In this document: in pieces, positions 24,026 to 31,699 of the stretch
Layout of the letters: every line of letters begins with the position of its first letter
Position numbering within the stretch: the first letter of the stretch is position 1
Assembly: GCF_003074055.1 (NCBI RefSeq)
Contig: NZ_CP029043.1
Coordinates: 1,426,001-1,490,000 of the forward strand
Length of the DNA stretch: 64,000 bases
DNA from: Streptomyces nigra
GTDB lineage: Bacteria; Actinomycetota; Actinomycetes; Streptomycetales; Streptomycetaceae
Direction of reading: 5' to 3'
Notes under the pieces: generated by a model
Databases searched by the model: none
What the model was told of the DNA's origin: nothing
The model's input: only the letters and a program-made list of their open reading frames with translations
Made by a program: the position numbers and the translations under genes

Positions 24026-25639
24026 GTGTCCGAAGACCATGGCGGTGAACGGGTGATCGCGGGTCGCTACCGGCTGCTCTCCCCGCTCGGCGAGGGCGGC
24101 ATGGGCACCGTGTGGCGGGCCCGCGACGAGCTGCTGCACCGCGAGGTGGCCGTCAAGGAGGTCCGCGCGCCCGCCGGACTGCCCACCTCGGACGTCGAGC
24201 GGATGTACGCCCGGCTGGAGCGCGAGGCGTGGGCGGCGGCGCGGGTCGCCGACCGCAATGTCGTCACGGTGTACGACGTGGCCACGCAGGACGGCCGGCC
24301 GTGGATCGTGATGGAGCTCGTCCGGGGCATCTCACTGGCGGAACAGCTGGACGCCGAGGGGCCGTTGACCCCGCAGCGGGCCGCGCACATCGGCGCCGAG
24401 GTGCTGTCCGCGCTGCGCGCCGCGCATGACGCCGGGGTGCTGCACCGGGACGTGAAACCGGCCAACGTGCTGCTGTCGAACGACAACCGGGTGGTGCTCA
24501 CCGACTTCGGCATCGCCATGGTCGAGGGCAGCTCGGCGCTGACCATGACCGGCGAGGTCATCGGCTCCCCGGAGTTCCTCGCGCCGGAGCGGGCACTGGG
24601 CCGCACACCCGGCCCGGAGTCCGACCTGTGGTCGCTCGGCGTGCTGCTGTACGCGGCCGTGGAGGGCAACTCGCCGTTCCGTCAGGACACTCCGCTGAGC
24701 ACCCTGCGCGCCATCGTCGACGAGGAGCTGCCGCCGCCGCGCCGCGCGGGGCCGCTCACCCCGGTGATCGAGGGGCTGCTGCGCAAGGACCCGGCCGAGC
24801 GGCTGCCGGCCGCGCGGGCGCAGGAGGATCTGCGGGTCGTCGCGGCCGGCGGCACTCTCCCCGGCGGCGCGGCGGCGTCCGCGTACGCCCCGACGATCGC
24901 CGCGTTCCCGGCGCCCGAGCGGACCGCTCCGACGGCGCAGGTCCCGCCGCCCGGCCCCACCCGGCCCACCGGGACCCCGGTGGACGGCACGGCTCCGATG
25001 CGCTCCGAGCGTGACCGCCGGGCCGGGCCGGTGCTGGTCGCGGGCGTCGTCGTGCTCGCGCTCGCGGTGGGAGGTCTGACGTACGCCCTGCTGAACCGCG
25101 GTGACGGCGACGGGGGCAGCGCGGGCGGGGCGACCGCCACCGCGACGGGTGATGGGACGGCGGCGACCGGGACGAAGGAGGAACCCGCCACCGAGGACCC
25201 GACGCCGAGTCCGAGTCCGAGCCGGAGCGCGTCCCCGTCGTCCACGCCGCAGTCCGTGCGGGTGACGCTGACCGGCGCCCACACGGACTACGACGGCGTC
25301 TGTCCGCCGCCGAGCGGCCAGGCCCCGTCGTTCACGGCGACGTTCACCGTGGGCCGCCTGCCCACGCAGGTCGTCTACCGCTGGGTGGCGGAGGACGGCG
25401 ACGTCATGGACCAGGGCTGGAAGACCCTGTCCTTCCCGGCGGGCGGCGACCGGACCAAGCAGGACAGGGTGTTTCTGACGACGTACGACGAGAGCGGCAC
25501 GTTCGAGAGCGCGATCTCCGTCGAGGTGCGCAATCCGGTGCGGACGAAGTCCGCCTCCGTGCCGTTCTCGGTGACGTGTGTGAGCGAGACCCCGTCGGGC
25601 GGGGCCTCGCCGTCGTCCGGCGAGTCGCCGGACGCCTAA
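24026..25639 (+). CDS. Receptor-type Ser/Thr protein kinase
   Basis: 537 residues from a GTG with GGGGGGA in front; a longer in-frame start lies 12 codons upstream. Kinase domain at about 14-275: GEGGMGTVWRA, Lys in VAVKEV, HRDVKPANV, DFG, then SPEFLAPERA. A Pro-rich linker, one membrane segment (about 340-357), a Thr/Pro/Ser linker and an extracellular domain of about 120 residues with two Cys follow. This is the bacterial PknB-like layout without PASTA repeats; the outside domain is not recognised. The gene begins 45 bp after the NicO gene and its TAA stop is the first base triplet of a palindrome. Confidence 0.92.
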   Translation: MSEDHGGERVIAGRYRLLSPLGEGGMGTVWRARDELLHREVAVKEVRAPAGLPTSDVERMYARLEREAWAAARVADRNVVTVYDVATQDGRPWIVMELVRGISLAEQLDAEGPLTPQRAAHIGAEVLSALRAAHDAGVLHRDVKPANVLLSNDNRVVLTDFGIAMVEGSSALTMTGEVIGSPEFLAPERALGRTPGPESDLWSLGVLLYAAVEGNSPFRQDTPLSTLRAIVDEELPPPRRAGPLTPVIEGLLRKDPAERLPAARAQEDLRVVAAGGTLPGGAAASAYAPTIAAFPAPERTAPTAQVPPPGPTRPTGTPVDGTAPMRSERDRRAGPVLVAGVVVLALAVGGLTYALLNRGDGDGGSAGGATATATGDGTAATGTKEEPATEDPTPSPSPSRSASPSSTPQSVRVTLTGAHTDYDGVCPPPSGQAPSFTATFTVGRLPTQVVYRWVAEDGDVMDQGWKTLSFPAGGDRTKQDRVFLTTYDESGTFESAISVEVRNPVRTKSASVPFSVTCVSETPSGGASPSSGESPDA

Positions 25640-25687
25640 GGGCTGTCCCGTCATTCCCGGCGGCCGGGAATGACGGGACAGCCCTTA
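25637..25687. repeat. Perfect 51-bp palindrome starting on the kinase stop codon
   Basis: Two perfectly complementary 24-base arms (25637-25660 and 25664-25687) around CGG. The left arm starts TAAGGGCTGTCCCGTC and includes the TAA stop of the kinase. It would fold into a very stable hairpin and could terminate transcription. It lies between convergent genes and directly abuts another inverted repeat. Confidence 0.8.
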
Positions 25688-25779
25688 GGGCCTTTCGTTT
25701 GGATCATCCCGGCGTCGCGGGGTCCGGCACCCCACATGTCCCGTCGGCCACAGCCGGCCTGATCCAAACGAAAGGCCCT
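25687..25779. repeat. Inverted-repeat element with 20-bp perfect arms
   Basis: AGGGCCTTTCGTTTGGATCA (25687-25706) and its exact complement TGATCCAAACGAAAGGCCCT (25760-25779) enclose 53 bp. It shares one base with the neighbouring palindrome and sits in the gap before the SGNH lipase stop. The unit resembles intergenic repeats I remember in Streptomyces; no coding function. Confidence 0.75.
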
Positions 25780-25791
25780 GGAAGCCGACGC

Positions 25792-26601
25792 TCAGCTCGC
25801 GGAGTTGAGGGCGGCCAGATAACCACCCGACTGGCCCGCGGCCGTCGGGTGGTACGACTCCGAGATGCTGAGCCAGTTCACGGAGTGCATCCACGAGCTG
25901 CCCGAGCACAGTTCGTGCCCGGCGAAGGTGGTCCGTACGTCGCCGAAGGCGAAGCCGTGGTCACGGGCCCGCTTCTCGATGGCGGCGTCGATGTGGTCGG
26001 CGGCGTCGTTGAGCGCCCGGCGCTTGGTCTCGGACAGGCCGACGCAGCCGGAGGCGCCGAGCTTGTAGAAGCGGGGGTAGCCGAGCACGACGACCCTGGC
26101 GGCCGGTGCCCGGGAGCGGATGGCGTCGTAGACGGCGTCCAGACGGCCCGGCAGGGTCGTGTCGACGAACGCCTTGGCGGTGTTGATGCGTGAGACGCAG
26201 GCGCTGTCGCCCTGCAGCACACAGGTCGTCATGATGTCGGCGAAACCGGCGTCGTTGCCGCCGATGGACACCGTCACCAGGGCGGTGGAGGCGGTGAGCG
26301 GGCCGAGCTGACTCGCGGTGACATCACCCGTACGAGCGCCCGAGCAGGCCGTGAAGTCGAAGGACGAGGGTGAGTTGGCGGCGGCCCAGAGTGCCGGGTA
26401 CGCCTTCGAGCTGCGCTTGCAGTCGCCGCTGGAGCTGATGTAGCTGCCGGCGCCGAGGCCCGAGGAGTAGGAGTCGCCGAGCGCCACATAGCCGCCCGCT
26501 GCTGCGGTGTCGGCGGCCTGCGCCGTGGCCGCCCCGGTGAGGGCGGTGCCGATGGCGAGGAGGAGTGAGGCGACGTGTACGGAAAGTCGGGAACGTCTCA
26601 T
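25792..26601 (-). CDS. Secreted SGNH-hydrolase lipase/esterase
   Basis: 269 residues. A signal peptide ends at AQAADT. Catalytic Ser in GDSYSSG (block I), oxyanion GGND (block III) and His in SESYHP (block V) are present. Six Cys suit three disulfides, as in the Streptomyces SGNH lipases related to S. rimosus lipase. It acts outside the cell on esters or lipids. GGGAGG lies five bases before the ATG. It is convergent with the kinase. Confidence 0.92.
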   Translation of the reverse strand: MRRSRLSVHVASLLLAIGTALTGAATAQAADTAAAGGYVALGDSYSSGLGAGSYISSSGDCKRSSKAYPALWAAANSPSSFDFTACSGARTGDVTASQLGPLTASTALVTVSIGGNDAGFADIMTTCVLQGDSACVSRINTAKAFVDTTLPGRLDAVYDAIRSRAPAARVVVLGYPRFYKLGASGCVGLSETKRRALNDAADHIDAAIEKRARDHGFAFGDVRTTFAGHELCSGSSWMHSVNWLSISESYHPTAAGQSGGYLAALNSAS

Positions 26602-26900
26602 GGAACCTCCCTATAGCAGGATCTCTGCCGTAACCGTCGTACCAACTACGCGTGTTGAGTGGAAGTGTTCATGCCAAAACTTTTTCGGGCATCACGCCTT
26701 CGAGGCCGTACGTTTTATTTCGTGGCCATGACAAGATCATCGACAGGTCGTCAACTCCCTTGTCGGGGTCGCCAGGGGTTGCGGAGCCTTGACCTCGGCC
26801 TGGCGCGGCACCCGCCGTCCGGCCGTGTGTGCGACCGCACACACCCCCCACATGTGCGCGCACCACCCCTGCGCACCGCCTGGAGGAGGACTCCCTCGTC
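26602..26900. other. Intergenic region, 299 bp
   Basis: Contains an AT-richer stretch (26680-26735) that may hold the promoters for the lipase (leftward) and the protease remnant (rightward). At its right end GGAGGAGG (26882-26889) is a strong ribosome site for the remnant. I see no RNA gene or credible reading frame. Confidence 0.4.
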
Positions 26901-27080
26901 ATGGCACCACTGCGTAACAGCACGCTCCGGTACGCGATATCCGGCCTGGCCGCCGCACTCGTCGCGGGACTCGGCTCCCTGCCCGCCCGGGCCGCCCCGG
27001 CCGAGGGCACGGTTCTTGCGGCCGGCTCCCCCACGGCCGTCAAGGACAGCCACCGGCCCCCGGGGGCCGTCCGGCTGTGA
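26901..27080 (+). pseudogene. Truncated N-terminus of a secreted S8 (subtilisin-like) protease
   Basis: 59 codons: a complete signal peptide (MAPLRNSTLRYAIS to ARAAP) and the first part of the propeptide, APAEGTVLAAGSPTAVKDS. That start is what I know from Streptomyces S8 proteases with an I9 propeptide, where the text continues KDSYIV. Here the match stops at KDS near position 27050 and the frame ends nine codons later. The ribosome site GGAGGAGG is intact, so a short secreted peptide could still be made. No catalytic domain follows. Truncation by deletion is the likely history. Confidence 0.6.
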
Positions 27081-27186
27081 ACGAGGGACGAACGGTTGTC
27101 AAGGGGCCATCCGCATCTTGACGGCCGATATGCCCCTGAGCCACATTGAAGCCTGGCATCCGGCGCTTCGGGGGGCAAAGTCGCCA

Positions 27187-27588
27187 ATGCAGACCATCCA
27201 TGGCACGACAACGACGTCCGAGGACGCCGAGCGCGAGCGACCGGGACCGGGGAGGGACCTGACGCCGCTGCTCGCCGGCGCCGCGACGGCGGTGGGGGCG
27301 ATCGGCGCGGTCCTCGCGCTCACCGGCTCCGACTCGCCGCTGCGCGGCCCGTTCACCCTGTTCTTCCTGCTCGCCGCACCGGCCGCGGCCATCGGCGCCG
27401 CGCTGCGCGGACTCGATCCCTTCGGCCGCCTCGTGGCCTCGGTCGCGGGCGCCGTCGTCCTCGACATGCTGGTGGCCCAGGCCATGCTGGCCCTGCACCA
27501 GTGGTCGGTACGCGGCGGGATCGTGACGGTGACCGCGATCAGCGTGCTCATCCTCCTGCCGGTCATCACGCGAAGGCGGACGGTCTGA
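27187..27588 (+). CDS. Small integral membrane protein
   Basis: 133 residues, four hydrophobic segments after a charged N-terminus of about 23 residues. The start at 27187 is uncertain; an in-frame ATG at 27130 would add 19 residues, and neither has a strong ribosome site. No family is recognised. It ends one base before the CelD-like acyltransferase gene, so it is the first member of the polysaccharide operon and is likely to assist its membrane complex. Confidence 0.65.
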   Translation: MQTIHGTTTTSEDAERERPGPGRDLTPLLAGAATAVGAIGAVLALTGSDSPLRGPFTLFFLLAAPAAAIGAALRGLDPFGRLVASVAGAVVLDMLVAQAMLALHQWSVRGGIVTVTAISVLILLPVITRRRTV

Positions 27589-27589
27589 C

Positions 27590-28687
27590 GTGGACATCAG
27601 CGTGTACCGCCCCGGCGAGCTCACCGCCGCCGACCGGGCGGCCTGGACCTCCATCCAGTCCAAGGCCCATCTCCAGGGCGCGCCCGAACTGGGCAACCCG
27701 TTCCTGTCACCCGAGTTCGCGCTCGCCGTGGGCCGTTGCCGGCGCGGAGTGCGGATCGCCGTCGTCCGGGAGGGCGGGGAACCGGTCGCGTTTCTCCCGT
27801 TCCAGCGGACGGCGACCGGTGTCGGACGAGCCATCGGCCTCGGCGTCTCGGACGCCCAGGGCGTGGTGCACCGGCCCGGCTTCACCTTCGACGCCCGGGA
27901 GCTGCTGAAGGCGTGCGGGCTCGCCGTATGGGAGTTCGACCACCTGGTGGACGGGCAGACGGCGTTCGCGCCGGCCGCCACCGGCAGCTTTCCGTCGCCC
28001 GTCATGGACGTCGACCAGGGCTACGACGCGTATCTGGCACATCTGCGGGCGCGGGCGCCCAAGTTCACCCGCACCACCCTGGCCAAGGAGCGCAAGCTGG
28101 CCCGCGACCACGAGGACGTGCGATACGTGCACGACGAGCGTGATCCGGCCGCGCTGCGCACCCTGATGGCCTGGAAGTCGGCCCAGTACCGCAGGACGGG
28201 CCGCAGCGACCGCTTCGCGCAGGAGTGGATCACCCGGCTCGTGGAGCAGCTGTTCCACACCCGCTCCGACTCCTTCGCGGGTGTCCTGTCCGTGCTGTAC
28301 ACGGACGGCAGGCCGGTCGCCGCCCACTTCGGGCTGCGCAGCGAGCGGATCCTGGCCTGCTGGTTCCCGGCGTACGACCCGGCGTTCTCGAAGTACTCGC
28401 CGGGCCTGGTGCTGCATCTGCGGATGGCCGAGGCGGCGGCCGCGGACGGCATCGCCCACCTGGATCTCGGCCGGGGCCAGAAGGAGTACAAGGACTCCCT
28501 GAAGACACGGGAGCTGACCGTGTCGGAGGGGTGGGTGACCCGGCGTCACCCGGTCGCGTTCGGACACCGGGCACGGCGTGCCCCGGTCCGGGCGCTGCGC
28601 AACACCGTGCAGTCCCGTCCGGAGCTCTTCGAACCGGCGGACCGGTTGCTCAAACGTATGGGCAGGATCCGGTCAGGACGTACGTAA
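27590..28687 (+). CDS. GNAT-fold acyltransferase, CelD/BioF2-like
   Basis: 365 residues from a GTG. The C-terminal half carries the FemAB/GNAT-like region with AAHFGLRSERILACWFPAYDP and LDLGRGQKEYKDSLKTRE, given here in pieces of the conserved core. These enzymes add acyl or amino-acyl groups to sugars or amino acids and are often found in polysaccharide clusters (CelD in cellulose synthesis). It starts one base after the membrane protein gene and is separated from the glycosyltransferases by a 371-bp gap with its own promoter. Confidence 0.8.
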   Translation: MDISVYRPGELTAADRAAWTSIQSKAHLQGAPELGNPFLSPEFALAVGRCRRGVRIAVVREGGEPVAFLPFQRTATGVGRAIGLGVSDAQGVVHRPGFTFDARELLKACGLAVWEFDHLVDGQTAFAPAATGSFPSPVMDVDQGYDAYLAHLRARAPKFTRTTLAKERKLARDHEDVRYVHDERDPAALRTLMAWKSAQYRRTGRSDRFAQEWITRLVEQLFHTRSDSFAGVLSVLYTDGRPVAAHFGLRSERILACWFPAYDPAFSKYSPGLVLHLRMAEAAAADGIAHLDLGRGQKEYKDSLKTRELTVSEGWVTRRHPVAFGHRARRAPVRALRNTVQSRPELFEPADRLLKRMGRIRSGRT

Positions 28688-29058
28688 CGGCCAAAACAAC
28701 AAAAACGTGGGAGCTGGTTCCAGCTCTTGCCATACAGTGTCAATCGTCAATACCGTCGTACATCTCACCCGCATCGGACGGTCGGCCCGCGGCTCCAGGG
28801 GAGGGACCGAGGGACCGCAGGACGGCACCGGAGCGGGACGCGGTGGGGGGGTGCTCGGTGAACGTGTCCGCATGTTCGACCGAGTCGTGCCGCGCGACCG
28901 GCCGCCGCTCTTTCGGGTGGCCGGCCAGACATGCCAGCTCACCACTGACACGGCCGGAGCCAGTCGCCGTGCCGGGGTGAGACAACCCCCCTTTCGAACC
29001 GGACACTTCACCGGGCCGCCCAGGGGCGGGCGGTCCACCGGACGAGAGGGACCGACTC
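28688..29058. other. 371-bp region upstream of the glycosyltransferase operon
   Basis: No credible gene. It holds a perfect palindrome GAGCTGGTTCCAGCTC (28711-28726) directly followed by a promoter (TTGCCA, 18 bp, TACCGT), leaving a leader of about 300 bases before the glycosyltransferase. The sequence before it (28690-28706) is A-rich. A leader this long could carry regulatory RNA structure, but I could not define one. Confidence 0.5.
28727..28756 (+). promoter_or_regulatory. Vegetative-type promoter of the polysaccharide operon
   Basis: TTGCCA (28727-28732), an 18-bp spacer and TACCGT (28751-28756). The 16-bp palindrome at 28711-28726 touches the -35 box and is a natural operator position. 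Transcription would start near 28763, about 300 bases before the first glycosyltransferase codon. Confidence 0.6.
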
Positions 29059-29901
29059 ATGAGTTCTGTGCTGCGCCCGGCGGTCCCGGGCCACGATCCG
29101 TCACCGGCCGGCTACCGGCCCGTCTCCTCGCACCTGGCCATCGCACCGCCCGTGAGCGTGGTGATCCCGGCCATGAACGAGGCGGAGAACCTTCCGTACG
29201 TCTTCAAGACCCTGCCGGACTGGATCCACGAGGTGGTCCTGGTGGACGGCAACTCCACCGACGGCACCGTCGAGGTGGCCCGTGAGCTGTGGCCCGAGGT
29301 GAAGGTCGTGCGCCAGCGCGGCAAGGGCAAGGGGGATGCCCTGATCACCGGGTTCGAGGCGGCCACCGGCGACATCATCGTCATGGTCGACGCGGACGGC
29401 TCCGCCGACGGCAACGAGATCCTGAGCTATGTCTCCGCCCTGGTCTCGGGCGCGGACTTCGCGAAGGGCTCGCGGTTCGCCAACGGCGGCGGCACCGACG
29501 ACATGACGCTCATCCGCAAGCTGGGCAACTGGGCGCTGTGCACGGCCGTCAACCGCAAGTTCGGCGCCCGCTACACCGACCTCTGCTACGGCTACAACGC
29601 GTTCTGGCGGCACTGCCTGGACAAGATCGACCTCGACTGCACCGGCTTCGAGGTGGAGACCCTGATGAACATCCGGGTCGTCAAGGCCGGGCTGAAGGTG
29701 CAGGAGATACCGAGCCACGAGTACCTCCGCATCCACGGCACCAGCAATCTGCGGGCCGTGCGCGACGGGCTGCGGGTGCTGCGGGTCATCCTCGGGGAGC
29801 GCTCCAACCGGCGTGCGCTGCGCCGCCGCAGCGCCGCCGCGCACTCCCCCGTGCTCACCTCGGTCGGCTCGCGCTCCACGGTCCGGGGAGAGACGTCTTG
29901 A
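29059..29901 (+). CDS. GT2 glycosyltransferase, dolichyl-phosphate-mannose-synthase-like
   Basis: 280 residues without membrane segments. The GT-A fold motifs are clear: VSVVIPAMNEAENLP, VVLVDGNSTDGT and the metal-binding DADGS, then GSRFANGGGTDDMT. The family transfers a sugar from a nucleotide donor to a polyprenyl phosphate or a growing glycan. GAGAGGGACC precedes the ATG. Its stop overlaps the TTG start of the next glycosyltransferase. Confidence 0.9.
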   Translation: MSSVLRPAVPGHDPSPAGYRPVSSHLAIAPPVSVVIPAMNEAENLPYVFKTLPDWIHEVVLVDGNSTDGTVEVARELWPEVKVVRQRGKGKGDALITGFEAATGDIIVMVDADGSADGNEILSYVSALVSGADFAKGSRFANGGGTDDMTLIRKLGNWALCTAVNRKFGARYTDLCYGYNAFWRHCLDKIDLDCTGFEVETLMNIRVVKAGLKVQEIPSHEYLRIHGTSNLRAVRDGLRVLRVILGERSNRRALRRRSAAAHSPVLTSVGSRSTVRGETS

Positions 29902-30902
29902 GCGGTCCCGGCGTCTCCGTCGTGATCTGCGTCTACACCGAGGACCGCTGGGAGGACATCCTCGCCGCGGTCGCCTCGGTGCGGGCGCAGGGGTACCCGG
30001 CCCTGGAGACCCTGCTGGTCGTCGACCACAACCAGGCGCTCCTGGACCGGCTGGCCAAGGAGTACAAGGAGACGCCCGAGGTACGGGTGCTGGCCAACGC
30101 GGGCCCGCGCGGCCTGTCGGCCGGCCGCAACACGGGGATCGCGGCCTCCCGCGGGGAGGTCGTCGCGTTCCTCGACGACGACGCCGTGGCCGAGCGGGAC
30201 TGGCTGAAGTACTTCGCGGAAGGGTACGACGATCCGCGGGTCATGGCCGTCGGCGGGCGCACCGAGCCGATCTGGGCGTCCGGCCGCCGCCCGGACTGGT
30301 TCCCGGAGGAGTTCGACTGGGTGGTGGGCTGCACCTACCGGGGCCTGCCCGGCGGCCGGACGAAGGTGCGCAACGTCCTCGGCGGCAACGCCTCGTTCCG
30401 CCGTACGGCCTTCGACGTCGCGGGCGGTTTCGCGACCGGCATCGGCCGCGACGGCGACCGGCTGCCGCTGGGCTGCGAGGAGACGGAGCTGTGCATCCGG
30501 CTCACCCGGGCCCGGCCGGACGCGGTGCTGCTGATCGACGACCGCGCGGTCATCCACCACCGGGTGCCCGGGCCGCGGGAGCGCTTCCGGTACTTCCGCA
30601 CCCGCACCTACGCGGAGGGCCTGTCGAAGGCCCTCGTGGCCCGCAGTGTGGGCGCGGACAAGGGGCTGGAGTCCGAACGCCGGTACACCACCCGGGTCCT
30701 GCCGGCCGGGGTGGCGCGCGGCCTGCGGGACGCGCTGCTCGCCCGGCCGGGGGGCGCGGGGCGGGCGGGCGCGATCGTGGCGGGGGTGCTGACGGCGGCC
30801 GGTGGGTACGTCGTCGGGAGTGTCCGCGTGCGCCGGGGCGGCGCCACGTACGCGGTGGCCGGGATCGAGGGATCGCCGGGCGCCGAAGGGGGGACGGGAT
30901 GA
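29898..30902 (+). CDS. GT2 glycosyltransferase
   Basis: 334 residues starting at a rare TTG that overlaps the preceding stop (TTGA), with GGGGAGAG upstream. Motifs: VSVVICVYTEDRWEDI, AGRNTGIAASRGEVVAFLDDDA and a C-terminal acceptor region with CEETELCIRL. A hydrophobic stretch near residues 290-310 may contact the membrane. Translational coupling on both sides places it firmly in the polysaccharide operon. Confidence 0.87.
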   Translation: MSGPGVSVVICVYTEDRWEDILAAVASVRAQGYPALETLLVVDHNQALLDRLAKEYKETPEVRVLANAGPRGLSAGRNTGIAASRGEVVAFLDDDAVAERDWLKYFAEGYDDPRVMAVGGRTEPIWASGRRPDWFPEEFDWVVGCTYRGLPGGRTKVRNVLGGNASFRRTAFDVAGGFATGIGRDGDRLPLGCEETELCIRLTRARPDAVLLIDDRAVIHHRVPGPRERFRYFRTRTYAEGLSKALVARSVGADKGLESERRYTTRVLPAGVARGLRDALLARPGGAGRAGAIVAGVLTAAGGYVVGSVRVRRGGATYAVAGIEGSPGAEGGTG

Positions 30903-31699
30903 GCGATACGCCGGTGCCGATCCTGATGTACCACGCCGTCTCCACCGCGCCGAACGACGCGACCCGCGAGCTGTCGGTGGCGCCGGAGGCGTTCGCCGAG
31001 CAGATGGCCCTGATCGGCGACCTGGGGCTGACGCCGGTGCGGACGGCGGAGCTCGCCGAGCACTGGCGCTCCGGGAAGCCGCTGCCCGAGCGGCCGGTGC
31101 TGATCACCTTCGACGACGGCTACGCGGGCGTGCACCGGCACGCCCTGCCCGTGCTGCGCGCCCACGGCTTCACGGCCACGGTGTTCGTCTCCACGGGCTG
31201 GCTGAAGGGCCCGCACGACGTGGGCGGCGGCCTGGACACCATGCTGGACTGGGAGCAGGTACGCGAACTGGCCGCCGCCGGCGTGGAGATCGGCGGCCAC
31301 AGCCACACCCATCCGCAGCTGGACCAGCTCCCCGACGACCGGCTGCGCTCGGAGCTGATCCTGTGCCGGGAGATCGTCTCCGACCAGCTGGGCACGGCTC
31401 CCGTCTCGTTCGCCTATCCGTACGGCTACTCCAGCCGCAGGGTGCGCGAGGCGGTGCGGGAGACCGGGTACGCCCAGGCGCTCGCCGTCAACAACGGCCT
31501 CGCCCGACGCCGGCAGGGCCCGTACCGGCTCACCCGGCTCACCGTGCGCCGCACCACGGGTGTCGAGGAGTTCGGGCGGCTGGTCGAGGGCCGTGCCGTC
31601 GTCCGTACGTTCGCCAGGGACCGTGCCCTGACCAAGGGGTACGCCGTGGTCCGCAGAGCCCGTCAGGTCCGCCGGAAGGCCATCCGTACCCGTGTCTGA
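30899..31699 (+). CDS. Polysaccharide deacetylase (CE4)
   Basis: 266 residues, no signal peptide visible. NodB-domain motifs: ILMYHAVS, LITFDDGY (catalytic Asp and metal Asp), HSHTHPQL (metal His pair) and FAYPYGY. It would remove N-acetyl groups from a glycan intermediate; without a signal it may act on a cytoplasmic lipid-linked precursor. It overlaps the upstream gene by four bases (ATGA) and the downstream fusion gene by eight. Confidence 0.9.
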   Translation: MSDTPVPILMYHAVSTAPNDATRELSVAPEAFAEQMALIGDLGLTPVRTAELAEHWRSGKPLPERPVLITFDDGYAGVHRHALPVLRAHGFTATVFVSTGWLKGPHDVGGGLDTMLDWEQVRELAAAGVEIGGHSHTHPQLDQLPDDRLRSELILCREIVSDQLGTAPVSFAYPYGYSSRRVREAVRETGYAQALAVNNGLARRRQGPYRLTRLTVRRTTGVEEFGRLVEGRAVVRTFARDRALTKGYAVVRRARQVRRKAIRTRV

